From assembly GCA_000350305.1 (NCBI GenBank), contig CP002916.1, positions 806,001-870,000 of the forward strand: DNA of 64,000 nucleotides, read 5' to 3'. The notes beneath the pieces were generated by a model, which was not told the DNA's origin, did not search any database, and saw only the letters and a list, made by a program, of their open reading frames with translations. Origin of the DNA: Thermoplasmatales archaeon BRNA1 (GTDB lineage Archaea; Thermoplasmatota; Thermoplasmata; Methanomassiliicoccales; Methanomethylophilaceae). A program made the position numbers and the translations under genes. Shown piece after piece: positions 24,990-34,274 of this stretch; positions within the stretch are counted from its first letter, which is position 1, and each line of letters starts with the position of its first letter.

Positions 24990-25862
24990 TTACCTCTTGT
25001 CGCCGGAGAACATGACGTTCTGGCCCTCGAGATAGTCGAGGATGTCCCTTCTGAGCTCGGTGAACTCGCGGGCGGCCCTGTCGCGGGGACGCTCGCCCGG
25101 GACGTCGATGATCTTGAAGATCGTCGCCGGCCTCTTGGAGAGGACGATCACGCGGTCGGAGAGGTACAGTGCCTCGTCCACCGAGTGGGTGACGAATACG
25201 ATGGTCCTGTGCGAGGTCTTCAGGACGTTAACCAGGCTCTCCTGCAGGATGTTCCTGGTCTGCGCATCGAGTGCGCCGAAGGGCTCGTCCATGAGGATCA
25301 CGGCAGGGTGCATGATCATCGCCCTCGCGATGCCCACGCGCTGCTTCATACCTCCGGAGAGCTCGTGGATGCGGGCATCGGCGAAGTCCTGGAGACCCAT
25401 GGCCTCGAGGTACCTGTCGGAGCGTCTGCGGCGCTCCTCCTTGGGGACCCCGGCGACCTCGAGACCGAACTCGATGTTGCTGCGCACCGACCTCCACGGG
25501 AACAGCGCGAAGTCCTGGAACACCATGCCCCTGTCGGACCCCGCGGTGGTGCAGGGTTTGCCACCCATGGTGATGGTTCCCTTCGTGGGCTGGAGAAGGC
25601 CCGCTATGCAGCGGAGGATGGTGGATTTCCCGCATCCGGAGGGCCCTACGATGGAGATGAGCTCCCCCTTCTTGATGTCCAGGTCCAGGTTGTCGACCGC
25701 GAGGGTATCCTTGTCCTTGTTCCTGTATATGACCGTGAGACCCTCGATCTTCATGAGGGTCTCCCCCTCGGGGATGTCCTTGTACAGTTCGTCGGTGCGG
25801 TCCGCCCTGACGCGGTCCCTCGAGCTGTACCTCTCCCCCTCGATTACCATTTCGTCCGTCAT
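24990..25862 (-). CDS. TauB/SsuB-like ABC transporter ATPase
   Basis: A 290-residue ATPase with Walker A (VGPSGCGKST), signature LSGGMKQRVGIARAM, Walker B (VILMDEPFGALD) and the H-loop THSVDEAL. The order and motifs are those of NitT/TauT family importers for sulfonates, nitrate or similar anions. The first ~35 residues are an extra hydrophilic stretch. It overlaps the permease by 4 nt (ATGA). With the binding protein and permease it forms a complete operon read from 27966 leftward. Confidence 0.9.
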   Translation of the reverse strand: MTDEMVIEGERYSSRDRVRADRTDELYKDIPEGETLMKIEGLTVIYRNKDKDTLAVDNLDLDIKKGELISIVGPSGCGKSTILRCIAGLLQPTKGTITMGGKPCTTAGSDRGMVFQDFALFPWRSVRSNIEFGLEVAGVPKEERRRRSDRYLEAMGLQDFADARIHELSGGMKQRVGIARAMIMHPAVILMDEPFGALDAQTRNILQESLVNVLKTSHRTIVFVTHSVDEALYLSDRVIVLSKRPATIFKIIDVPGERPRDRAAREFTELRRDILDYLEGQNVMFSGDKR

Positions 25863-26665
25863 GCATCCATCCCCATTCTGCGCGAAACGACCTTGCTGAA
25901 GTATTCGGCGAGGCCGGTGGTTATCAGTCCCAGGAACGCGATGACGATGATCGCGGCGAAGGCGTTGGCCCACAGTCCGTTGTCGGTCATCATCAGCAGG
26001 TAGTGTCCGATACCTCCCAGCTGCTTGGCGTACAGTTCGGCGGCGACGATACACATCCATCCCACCCCGAGACCGACCTTCATACCGTTGAGGATGTAGG
26101 GGACGGTCGCCGGCAGGACGATCTTGACGAAGATCTGGGGCTGGCTGGCGCCCAGGGTCTTGGAGGCCTCGATCCAGTTGGAATCGATCCTCTGGACACC
26201 GAAGATGATGCTGGTGAGCATCGGGAAGAATATCCCCACCGCGACGACCAGTGCGGGTCCGAGCTCAAGTCCGAAGGAGATGATGAAGATGGGGGCCCAG
26301 GCGATCGGAGCGATGGGGCGTATGATCTCGATCCAGGGCGCCGTGATCTCCCTCATGGGTCTCACGTAACCTAGCAGCAGTCCCAGGGGGACGGATACCG
26401 CGAAGGCGATGGCGAATCCCTTGAGGAAGGTGGTGAAGCTGGAATAGATGTACTCGCCGAGGGTGTGGTGGTTGATGGTGTCCCCGTCGCGGATGAGGTC
26501 GATGAGGGCATCGAAGACCTTGTCTGGGGTCGGGAATGCCTTCATGTCCGCCATGTAGGTGACGAACCACCAGATGAGCACGAAGGCAACCAGGGAGACC
26601 GCGAGTACCGCGATGGTACGTATCAGGCGGTGTACCCTGTTGTTTTCATCGTACTGAAACGACAT
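25859..26665 (-). CDS. TauC/SsuC-like ABC transporter permease
   Basis: A 268-residue permease with six helices. The coupling region EASKTLGASQPQIFVKIVLP is the EAA loop that binds the ATPase, and the start of the core (AVSVPLGLLLGYVRPMREIT) is typical of the BPD-type permeases in the NitT/TauT family. ATG at 26665 gives MSFQYDENN; a slightly longer start is possible. The substrate is not set by the permease itself. Confidence 0.88.
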   Translation of the reverse strand: MSFQYDENNRVHRLIRTIAVLAVSLVAFVLIWWFVTYMADMKAFPTPDKVFDALIDLIRDGDTINHHTLGEYIYSSFTTFLKGFAIAFAVSVPLGLLLGYVRPMREITAPWIEIIRPIAPIAWAPIFIISFGLELGPALVVAVGIFFPMLTSIIFGVQRIDSNWIEASKTLGASQPQIFVKIVLPATVPYILNGMKVGLGVGWMCIVAAELYAKQLGGIGHYLLMMTDNGLWANAFAAIIVIAFLGLITTGLAEYFSKVVSRRMGMDA

Positions 26666-26712
26666 GGTCACCACCAACCACTCTCTCGTATTCTATATTT
26701 ACGTCACTTTGC

Positions 26713-27966
26713 TCAAGCCAATCCGACGGAATACTGAGCTTCCCAGATGATGTATCCGACGATCTCGGGGGAGGTCGCACGGGTAGTCTCGAGGTTGGCG
26801 AAGCTGGAGATTCCGGCCACGTAGTACAGCGTGTCGCTGGACAGGCTCATTCCCGCGGTGTAGGACTGGTATTTGAGTCCCATCAGGGCCGCGAGCTGAG
26901 ACAGCTGCACATGCTGGATGGTGGCTGCTCCGGGGGTCGCGAAGATCTTACCTCCCCAGTTGGCGACGTTGAACACGTAGTACTTGCCGGTGGTGGGGTT
27001 CTGGATGTACTTCGCTCCCTCGGCGGGTGCGGTGGTCTGGACGGTGATGTAGTCGGAGGCCTTCTCCCCGGGCTTGAGGAGGATTCCGGAACCCTCGGAG
27101 TTGACGCGTCCGATGATGTTGATCTTCTCGACCGAGCTGGTGATGTCCATGTTGTTCATGCACCTGATGGTCGCGGGGGGTGCTCCGAGGAAACCGATGT
27201 TGCAGTCGCCGGTGTTGAGAGCGGTGTAGACCCCGGGTCCTCCCGCCTGTCCGGTGACGGAGATGTCGACGTTGTAGTTGTTGAGGATGCCGGCGTCCTT
27301 GGCGAACCAGAGGGCGATCTGGTGGATGTCTCCCTCGATGGCGGCGACCTTGATGGTGACCTTGGATGCAGGGGCGGTGTAGGTCTTCGCGACGGCGCCG
27401 GTCATGTAGGAGTCGTCCACGAAGGCGTTTCCGAGAGCGGCGTAGTCGGCGAATCCGAGGTCGGTTGCGGACTTCTCGATCTGGTTTGCGTTCTTGAGGG
27501 TCTCCGCAAGGGTAGCGATGTCGGTCTTCAGGGTGGAGAGTGCTCCGGCAGCGGTGTCGGCGTAGAGGTACGTGACGTTTCCGAGAGCGGACTCGATCGC
27601 GGCCTTCTTCTGCTCGTCGGTCAGGCCGGAGGGCATTGCGACCCTGTTCTTCGCGACGTCGATGAGCTTCGCGTAGTCTGCGCTGCTCTTGTCGGCGAGC
27701 GCTGCGTTGATCCTGTTGACAGCCTCGTGGTAGCCGTCGAGGAATGCCTTGACGGCGTCGGCGTTCGAGTCGAGATAGGTGACGTTCCCGGCGATCACGC
27801 AGCAGGTGTGGCCGTCGAAAAGGTCATTGGTGAGTGCGAGTCCGACATAGGACTCGTGGTCATCGTCGTCGGATTTCCTGTCCTTCATTACGACGAGTGC
27901 GGCAGCGGCACCCGCTACGATGAGGAGGGCAACAGCGGCGATTACATACGTCTGCTTTTTGTCCAT
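26713..27966 (-). CDS. Membrane-anchored NitT/TauT-type substrate-binding protein, apparently circularly permuted
   Basis: 417 residues with one N-terminal membrane anchor (about 8-27) then an Asp-rich linker. Residues 40-90 read like the C-terminal part of an SsuA/TauA-type protein (DGHTCCV 51-57 and AVKAFLDGYHEAVNRIN 71-87). Residues 202-417 read like its N-terminal part (KVTIKVAAIEGDIHQIALWF, GDCNIGFLGAPPA at 253-265, GSGILLK, and an end at EIVGYIIWEAQYSVGLA). In the usual order these pieces are swapped, with the W-E segment leading into the GHxCCV segment. This makes a circular permutation the simplest reading. Ligand unknown. Confidence 0.8.
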   Translation of the reverse strand: MDKKQTYVIAAVALLIVAGAAAALVVMKDRKSDDDDHESYVGLALTNDLFDGHTCCVIAGNVTYLDSNADAVKAFLDGYHEAVNRINAALADKSSADYAKLIDVAKNRVAMPSGLTDEQKKAAIESALGNVTYLYADTAAGALSTLKTDIATLAETLKNANQIEKSATDLGFADYAALGNAFVDDSYMTGAVAKTYTAPASKVTIKVAAIEGDIHQIALWFAKDAGILNNYNVDISVTGQAGGPGVYTALNTGDCNIGFLGAPPATIRCMNNMDITSSVEKINIIGRVNSEGSGILLKPGEKASDYITVQTTAPAEGAKYIQNPTTGKYYVFNVANWGGKIFATPGAATIQHVQLSQLAALMGLKYQSYTAGMSLSSDTLYYVAGISSFANLETTRATSPEIVGYIIWEAQYSVGLA

Positions 27967-28296
27967 GTGATGAACCTCGACTAAACACCGTCAATCATCA
28001 TATTTGTACTAATTGGAATTATTTTCCTCTATGTGATAATAATGAGTGATTATTCCAAATTGTACTGATATACAATTATTATCCCTTTTGTGATAATATT
28101 TCACGAAGTAATTACAATCTAGAATTTTCCGTTGCGTCCTCTGGGTCTTGTGAATAACTATAGTTAAATAATGTGTTCCAAGAGGAATCTGTCAGACCGA
28201 CAGCATCAATTGGATTCATTTGAAGACCGACTGTTTGATTATCACGTTTGCAGATACCAGTATCAACGGGCCCGGGGGTCCGCCGGATATAGGTCG
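27967..28296. other. Divergent intergenic promoter region
   Basis: AT-rich 330 bp between the importer operon and the ABC exporter. TGTGATAAT occurs twice (28032-28040, 28089-28097). A short unsupported plus-strand frame (from ATG 28171) would extend the exporter's N-terminus by 42 residues of low coding quality; I prefer the ATG at 28297. Confidence 0.4.
28077..28098. promoter_or_regulatory. Inverted repeat between divergent transporters
   Basis: TATTATC (28077-28083) and GATAATA (28092-28098) form a perfect 7-bp inverted repeat with an 8-bp spacer in the AT-rich divergent region. It may be an operator for one or both of the flanking transporter operons. Confidence 0.3.
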
Positions 28297-30039
28297 ATGA
28301 TAACAAAGTACTTCTCCCGCCGGGACTGGTGCTTAACCGCAGCAGTCCTCGTCCTCATCATCATCCAGGTCTACCTGGACCTGAAGATCCCCGGGTACAT
28401 GAGCGACGTGACCAACGCCCTCCAGAGGGAGGGCGGGTCCGACGATGTCACGTCCGCGGGGGTGAGGATGCTCGTATGCGCCCTGCTGTCCCTCTCCTGC
28501 GCCCTGGCGACGGGTGCCCTGGCATCCCTCGTCGCGGTCGATGTCGCCTACACCATGAGGAAGAGGCAGTTCGACAACGTCCAGAGGTTCTCCAAGCAGG
28601 ACGTGGACGCCTTCAGGGCGGAGTCCCTCATCACCAGGTCCACCAACGACGTAAACCAGATCCTCCTGGCGGTCTCCAGGGGACTGCCGATGGTGACCAA
28701 GGGCCCCATACTCGCCGTGTGGGCCATCCTCAAGATAAGCAACACCTCCATGCAGTGGACGATAGCCACCGCGGTGGCCGCGGGAGGGCTCATGGTCCTC
28801 ACCGCGCTGATGATATTCTGGGTCTCCCCTCTGTTCAGGAAGGTCCAGTGGCTCACCGACGGGATCAACCGCTCCTCCAGGGAGAACCTGGACGGCATCA
28901 GGGTGATCCGCGCCTACAACGGCGAGGAGCACCAGAGCAGGAAGTTCGACGAGACCAACGACAGATTGCTGGACAACAACGTCAGGGCGATAGCGAGGAT
29001 GTCCCCCATATTCCCCGGAATGAGCGTCATCCAGAACCTCCTCACGCTGTCCATCTACTGGATCGGGGCGTCCCTCATCATGAACGCCGCGGACACCGAG
29101 ACCAAGATGGACCTCTTCACGGATTCCATCGTGTTCACTTCGTATGCGCTCATGGTCATGTCTGCCTTCCTGATGATGTACGGGGTGCTCAGGATGATCC
29201 CCCGCGCGATGGTCAGCTACAGGAGGATCGACGAGGTCGTCTGCCACGTGCCATCGGTCCCCGACAACGGGGACGGGGGACAGTGCCTGGAGTCCGGCAC
29301 CGTGGAGTTCAGGGACGTCTCCTTCGCGTACCCCGGGGCGGACGGATACGCCGTCGAGGGCGTGAGCTTCTCCGTGGGGAAGGGAGAAACGGTCGCGATC
29401 ATCGGTGAGACCGGGAGCGGGAAGTCCACCATCGTCGCCCTCGCCGAGAGGTTCTACGACGCCACGTCCGGGGAGGTCCTGGTGGACGGCAGGGACGTCC
29501 GTCTCTACGGGCACGAGGAGTTGAGGAGGAAGCTGGGATACGTCCCCCAGCAGGCGATCATATTCTCGGGTTCGGTCAGGGAGAACGTCAACTACGGCGA
29601 CGGTTCCGAATCGAAGAACGATGACGACGTCAGGCGCGCCCTGAGGATCGCCCAGGCGGAGCAGTTCGTGAATTCCCTCGATGAAGGGCTTGACGCCCAG
29701 ATCTCCCAGCACGGCAGGAACCTGTCCGGGGGACAGAAGCAGAGGGTCGCCATCGCGAGGGCGGTCTGCAGGTCCCCGGAGATATACCTCCTGGACGACT
29801 GCTTCTCCGCCCTGGACTACAGGACGGACAGGGCCCTGAGGGACACCCTCAGGAGGGAGGAGGGGGACAGGTCGTTCCTCATAATCGCCCAGAGGATCGG
29901 CACGATAATGGACGCCGACAGGATCGTCGTCCTGGACAAGGGAAGGCAGGTGGGATACGGGACCCACGAGGAGCTCATGAGGACCTGCCCGGTGTACAGG
30001 GAGATAGCCACCTCGCAGATAACGGAGGGTGATGCCTGA
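28297..30039 (+). CDS. ABC exporter half-transporter 1 (multidrug/lipid type)
   Basis: A 580-residue fused permease-ATPase. Six membrane helices lead to the ATPase with Walker A (IGETGSGKST), signature LSGGQKQRVAIARAV, Walker B (EIYLLDDCFSALD) and a degenerate H-loop (IIAQRIG, H to Q). The catalytic residue after Walker B is D in place of the usual E, a pattern of the degenerate site in heterodimeric exporters. It overlaps its partner by one base (TGATGG), so the two form one pump. Confidence 0.9.
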   Translation: MITKYFSRRDWCLTAAVLVLIIIQVYLDLKIPGYMSDVTNALQREGGSDDVTSAGVRMLVCALLSLSCALATGALASLVAVDVAYTMRKRQFDNVQRFSKQDVDAFRAESLITRSTNDVNQILLAVSRGLPMVTKGPILAVWAILKISNTSMQWTIATAVAAGGLMVLTALMIFWVSPLFRKVQWLTDGINRSSRENLDGIRVIRAYNGEEHQSRKFDETNDRLLDNNVRAIARMSPIFPGMSVIQNLLTLSIYWIGASLIMNAADTETKMDLFTDSIVFTSYALMVMSAFLMMYGVLRMIPRAMVSYRRIDEVVCHVPSVPDNGDGGQCLESGTVEFRDVSFAYPGADGYAVEGVSFSVGKGETVAIIGETGSGKSTIVALAERFYDATSGEVLVDGRDVRLYGHEELRRKLGYVPQQAIIFSGSVRENVNYGDGSESKNDDDVRRALRIAQAEQFVNSLDEGLDAQISQHGRNLSGGQKQRVAIARAVCRSPEIYLLDDCFSALDYRTDRALRDTLRREEGDRSFLIIAQRIGTIMDADRIVVLDKGRQVGYGTHEELMRTCPVYREIATSQITEGDA

Positions 30040-31841
30040 TGGTCTCGCCGCGTCCCGGACCACCCGCATGGTCCAATACCGACGTCTCCAGGAAGGCGGA
30101 CATCAGGACCGCCCTGAGGAAGATCTACTCCTACGTGGGGGAGTACCGCAGGGGCATGGTACTGGCGGTCGTCCTCTCCATATTATCCGCGGTGCTGGCA
30201 CTTATCGGGCCGCAGGTGCTGAGGAGGATCACCGACAGCCTTTCCGAGAGCATATCGGAAGGTTACGACGTGGACATGGACCTCATCGCGGGACTGTGCA
30301 TGATGCTGCTGGTCCTCTACGGGCTGTCCTTCCTCTTCGGTACGATAGAGCACTACCTCCTGCCGGCAATCTCTGAGAAGATCGCCTACAGGGTGAGGAA
30401 GGACCTGAACAGAAAGATGGACCGCCTCCCGCTGGGGTATTTCGACAGGACGTCCACCGGGGACATCATGAGCAGACTGACCAACGACGCGGACAGCATC
30501 GGGATGCACTTCGCGGAATCCCTCTCCATGCTGATCACGGCAATCACGTTCCTTGCCGGCTCCTCCATTATGATGTTCTACACCTCCTGGAAGCTGGCCG
30601 CGGTGTCGATGATTCCCGCGGTAATCGCGATCATATTCATGTTCGTACTGGTGACCAGGTCCCAGAGGTTCTTCAGGCAGCAGATGAGGGACCTTGGGAA
30701 GATGAACGGCCACGTGGAGGAGACCTACTACGCCATGGACATCGTCAGGGCGTACAACGGCAGGAAGGGCTCCGAGGAGACCTTCGACGGCATCAACGGG
30801 AGCCTGAGGAAGTCCAGCTTCATCGCCAGGGTGCTCTCGGGCATGGTGCCCAGGATGATGGAGTTCCTGGACAACCTGTCCTACGTGATCGTGTGCGTGG
30901 TGGGTTCCTACATGATCGTGGAGGGGGAGATCACCTACGGTGTCATCGTGGCGTTCATCGTGTACGTTAGGCACTTCACCAGGCCGGTGGGGCAGTTCGC
31001 GGATTCCGTGGTGGCGCTGCAGTCGGTGGCGGCCTCCTCTGAGAGGGTGTTCGAGGTCCTGGATGCCCCGGAGATGGAGGAATCCCCGGATTCCGTGGAG
31101 CTGGCACATGTCAGGGGAGAGGTGGATTTCAGGGACGTGAGGTTCTCCTACGTCGAGGGGAAGGAGGTCATCCGCGGGTTCTCCGAGCACGTGGAACCCG
31201 GTGAGAGGGTGGCCATCGTCGGTCCCACCGGGACCGGGAAGACCACCGTCGTGAACCTGCTCATGAGGTTCTACGACTACGATTCGGGGGAGATCCTCAT
31301 AGACGGCGTCCCCGTATCGTCGATATCAAGGAAGAGCGTGAGGTCCGCGTTCGCGATGGTGCTGCAGGACTCCTGGATACTGTCGGGGACGCTGAGGGAG
31401 AACATCGCGTACACCAGGGAGGACGCCTCGGACGAGGATATACTCAAAGCCATCCAAGATGTGGGTCTGGCACAGTTCCTGTCCACCCTCCCGGAGGGAT
31501 TGGACACCGTCATCGTGCCATCCGCGCTATCCGCGGGACAGAGGCAGCAGCTGTCCATCGCCAGGGCGATGGTCAGGGACGCACCCATGCTGATCCTCGA
31601 CGAGGCCACCAGCTCAGTGGACACCCGCACCGAGAGGCACATACAGGATGCCATGGACACCCTGATGAGGGGGAGGACGTCCTTCGTCATCGCCCACAGG
31701 CTCACCACCATCCTAAACTCCGACAAGATCCTGGTCATGAGGGACGGGACCGTCATAGAGCATGGCACCCACGACGAGCTGCTGGCGAAGGACGGGTTCT
31801 ACGCCGAGCTTTACCGCAGCCAATTCGAGGGCTGCGATTGA
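30039..31841 (+). CDS. ABC exporter half-transporter 2
   Basis: A 600-residue partner of the previous gene. It has six helices and an ATPase with Walker A (VGPTGTGKTT), signature LSAGQRQQLSIARAM (LSAGQ rather than LSGGQ), Walker B followed by E (MLILDEATSSVD), and an intact H-loop (FVIAHRLTTI). This is the catalytic half of a heterodimeric exporter. The substrate may be a drug, lipid or peptide. It is followed by a small DUF308 membrane gene in the same direction. Confidence 0.9.
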   Translation: MVSPRPGPPAWSNTDVSRKADIRTALRKIYSYVGEYRRGMVLAVVLSILSAVLALIGPQVLRRITDSLSESISEGYDVDMDLIAGLCMMLLVLYGLSFLFGTIEHYLLPAISEKIAYRVRKDLNRKMDRLPLGYFDRTSTGDIMSRLTNDADSIGMHFAESLSMLITAITFLAGSSIMMFYTSWKLAAVSMIPAVIAIIFMFVLVTRSQRFFRQQMRDLGKMNGHVEETYYAMDIVRAYNGRKGSEETFDGINGSLRKSSFIARVLSGMVPRMMEFLDNLSYVIVCVVGSYMIVEGEITYGVIVAFIVYVRHFTRPVGQFADSVVALQSVAASSERVFEVLDAPEMEESPDSVELAHVRGEVDFRDVRFSYVEGKEVIRGFSEHVEPGERVAIVGPTGTGKTTVVNLLMRFYDYDSGEILIDGVPVSSISRKSVRSAFAMVLQDSWILSGTLRENIAYTREDASDEDILKAIQDVGLAQFLSTLPEGLDTVIVPSALSAGQRQQLSIARAMVRDAPMLILDEATSSVDTRTERHIQDAMDTLMRGRTSFVIAHRLTTILNSDKILVMRDGTVIEHGTHDELLAKDGFYAELYRSQFEGCD

Positions 31842-31873
31842 TTATTTTATACCCGCTCGGCGTTGGGTGAGTC

Positions 31874-32410
31874 ATGGCAGAAAGGAACATCACCCACGCG
31901 AAGACCGATTGGCTGAGGTCAATCATAATCGGACTGGTCCTGATAATCATAGGCATCCTCCTCGCCATCTACCAGAGGGACGCGCTGAAGATCATCCTGA
32001 TGGGTGCGGGCATCGTCGCCCTCATCGTCGGCGGGGCGTACATCTATGAGTACCTCACCGTTCCCGGGACGGTCTCGCTCCCGTACGGGGCGATACTGAT
32101 CGCATTGGGAATCGTCTTCATCGTCGTGCCGGGATTCGTCTCCGACGTGCTCATGGCGCTGCTGGCGGTGATCCTGATCGTCTTCGGAGCGCTGGCGTTC
32201 GTCAGGTTTGCCGTTTCGGACGAGAAGACCACCGTGCCCGCGGTCATCAACGTGGTCATCGGCATGCTGATGATGATCCTCGGGGTCTATGCCGTGTTCA
32301 ACCTCGAGGACACCGCGGACATCGTGATGATCGTCATCGGAGTGTTCATCGTTATCGCCGGTGCGATCGAGGTGCTGAAGGCGTACGAGCAGTACAAGTG
32401 GATACACTGA
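31874..32410 (+). CDS. DUF308/HdeD-like membrane protein
   Basis: A 178-residue protein with about six short membrane helices in pairs (SIIIGLVLIIIGILLAIYQ, ALLAVILIVFGALAFVRF, then a third pair), the repeat layout of the HdeD/DUF308 family. Function unknown, sometimes linked to acid or membrane stress. A TATA-like segment (TTATTTTATAC) lies upstream, so it may have its own promoter. Confidence 0.8.
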   Translation: MAERNITHAKTDWLRSIIIGLVLIIIGILLAIYQRDALKIILMGAGIVALIVGGAYIYEYLTVPGTVSLPYGAILIALGIVFIVVPGFVSDVLMALLAVILIVFGALAFVRFAVSDEKTTVPAVINVVIGMLMMILGVYAVFNLEDTADIVMIVIGVFIVIAGAIEVLKAYEQYKWIH

Positions 32411-32419
32411 AAACATTTA

Positions 32420-32445
32420 CAGGCCCGATGAGGGCCTGGTTTTTT
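32420..32445 (+). terminator. Hairpin plus T-run after the DUF308 gene
   Basis: Stem CAGGCCC / GGGCCTG with a 5-nt loop, followed by GTTTTTT. It lies 10 bp after the stop codon and resembles an intrinsic terminator. Confidence 0.75.
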
Positions 32446-32452
32446 GGGAATA

Positions 32453-32830
32453 TCAGAACTCGGTCTTGTCGACAATCTCCGACTTGGCGTTCTTCCTGAC
32501 GGATTCGATGCACTTGATGGCCGTGGCCTTGGCGGCGTATCCCTGGGAGGCGGCGAGGATGATCTCCCCGTTCATCGCCTTGAGCCTGAACCTGAACTGG
32601 TCTTCCGAATCCTTGAAGATCTCCCACTCGGGGTAGGAGTACTTGGGGACGTTCTCAACGGTGAGGTCGGCGATGTCGGAGTTGTAATTGCGTCCGACGG
32701 ATCCGACTCCGTTCATGGCGGATTTCTTACTCTTGTAAACCTGAGAGGTGCCGATGATCTCGTTGTTGCCTGCGTAAAGACTGAAGAAGTACCCTCCGTC
32801 CTTGCTGTTACTAATCACGAATCTTCCCAT
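32453..32830 (-). CDS. YegP-family protein with two DUF1508 repeats
   Basis: A 125-residue protein made of two tandem copies of the YegP/DUF1508 unit (about 1-57: GRFVISNSKDGGYFFSLYAG; about 62-125: FKDSEDQFRFRLKAMNGEII). Each has the F/Y-rich sheet followed by a helix with K-A-N/I-x-x-V pattern (AMNGVGSVGRN, TAIKCIESVRKN). Small proteins of this family occur in many bacteria and some archaea and have no known role. It converges on the ABC exporter and its terminator. Confidence 0.85.
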   Translation of the reverse strand: MGRFVISNSKDGGYFFSLYAGNNEIIGTSQVYKSKKSAMNGVGSVGRNYNSDIADLTVENVPKYSYPEWEIFKDSEDQFRFRLKAMNGEIILAASQGYAAKATAIKCIESVRKNAKSEIVDKTEF

Positions 32831-32944
32831 GTATTGACAATCGCAATTTGATGTATAGATATGTTATCGCTAACACCGCGTGCTCAGATTGAGCATTTCG
32901 TAGCGATATAATTAAAATCTATAAACCTAAACCAATTGGGTGGC

Positions 32945-33280
32945 TCAAAGGTACTTTGTAACGAGAGAAGTCAAATACTGTGCATTCAACCAGAAACATT
33001 TCTTGATTTGCAACGAACCATCTGGAGCTTCAATGCAATCCGTTTTATCTCTTGCATGAGGCCTCACGTGGGCCACTGTACTGTTTTTCATCGACGGATA
33101 GCGATCATATTCTCCTTCGATGGTCAATTGTTTCGTAACTTCCCATACTTTACGAGCCTCTTCAAAATCCTCAACAGGTATCGACCAAAAGAATACACCT
33201 TTAAACAATGCCTTACGCTTGTTTTTGTTGGCCACATCCGTCATCTCAAAATATGATTGAACACCAACCGCAGAGGCCCG
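32945..33280 (-). pseudogene. Remnant of a Sau3AI/MutH-type restriction endonuclease C-terminus
   Basis: About 110 residues remain (the open part from ATG 33244 is 99 aa). FFWSIPVEDFEEARKVW and HVRPHARDKTDCIEAPDG followed by KKCFWLN match the C-terminal part of Sau3AI-like enzymes and MutH. The N-terminal catalytic half is gone; the frame runs into the end of the neighbouring membrane gene at 33282. It is AT-rich relative to its neighbours, which suggests transfer followed by decay. Confidence 0.6.
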
Positions 33281-33281
33281 A

Positions 33282-34274
33282 TTATTCACCCTTATTCTTA
33301 TTGACCCTGTCCTTGACCTTCTTCTTTCCCCAGGCGATGAGGTCCTTGGTATCGAACTCCCTTCCGAACAGCAGGGGCTTGGACATGTCCTCCTGGACAT
33401 AATCGAACACCATGATCCTGATCCTCCTCCCCTCGGGGGAGAACATCCTCAGGTAGGCGTCCGTCCTGACAAAACTCTCCACGTCCATGAGTATCACCGG
33501 GTCGGCATACACATGATGCTCGGACGAGATTCCGAGCCTCACCTTCCCGTCCTCGGCGGTCACGGACATCGGCCTGTTCCCGTAGTCGTTGCTCCTGAGG
33601 ACGGTCTCGACCGATCCCTTCTTCTCGGATACGATGGCCTCGATCTGCTTCGCATCCTCCTCGAGAATGTACGCATCCCCCACAACATCCATCCTGCGGG
33701 TGATGGCCTTTAGAGAGTGCCTGATGCTCCGCATGGTGCCGACGAATCCCAGGGAACTGTCCATCGCCACAAGCAGGAACGACAGTGCCAGAAGGAAGAT
33801 TACCCACATCTCCCAGGACTGTTCGAGCCAGGAGACGTAGCCGTGCCTGAAAACGTACATGAAGTAGATCTGCACGCCGGAACCGGCCATGACGGCGAGG
33901 GAATACACCCTGATCCTGACTATGTTGTAATCGCTCCCGCACCAGAGGTTGATCCCGAACACGAACACCGCCCCTCCCGCCATCATGAGCGCCATGGATA
34001 TGATGAAGGAGATGCTGATATCGGAAAGCAGATTGGGGGAGAACATGACGAAAAGATAGATTCCCAGCACCATGCTTGCCATAGCGAGGGAATCCTTGAG
34101 GCTCCTCTCCATCTCGTACAGGATCAGTACAGAACCGGCGACCATGATGGCGAAGCCGCAGATGCTGATGATGTTGTGGACGTCGCGGTCGTCGTTGAAC
34201 AGCCAGAAGGCGGTCCCGGTGACGAGCATCATGAACACGAGGAATATTGCCTTCTGGAACCTGGTTATGTTCAT
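33282..34274 (-). CDS. Predicted seven-helix membrane protein with soluble C-terminus
   Basis: A 330-residue protein with seven or so hydrophobic segments in the first ~200 residues (FQKAIFLVFMMLVTGTAFWL and onward) and a soluble C-terminal domain of about 130 residues ending in a basic tail (WGKKKVKDRVNKNKGE). It overlaps its upstream relative as ATGA. The family is not one I recognise. The shared architecture of the two genes suggests a duplicated sensor or assembly protein. Confidence 0.65.
   Translation of the reverse strand: MNITRFQKAIFLVFMMLVTGTAFWLFNDDRDVHNIISICGFAIMVAGSVLILYEMERSLKDSLAMASMVLGIYLFVMFSPNLLSDISISFIISMALMMAGGAVFVFGINLWCGSDYNIVRIRVYSLAVMAGSGVQIYFMYVFRHGYVSWLEQSWEMWVIFLLALSFLLVAMDSSLGFVGTMRSIRHSLKAITRRMDVVGDAYILEEDAKQIEAIVSEKKGSVETVLRSNDYGNRPMSVTAEDGKVRLGISSEHHVYADPVILMDVESFVRTDAYLRMFSPEGRRIRIMVFDYVQEDMSKPLLFGREFDTKDLIAWGKKKVKDRVNKNKGE

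Noticed and set aside
28171-28296. N-terminal extension of the first ABC exporter gene (ATG at 28171)
   Set aside because: The 42 added residues have no membrane or coding pattern, while ATG 28297 gives the normal start of such exporters.
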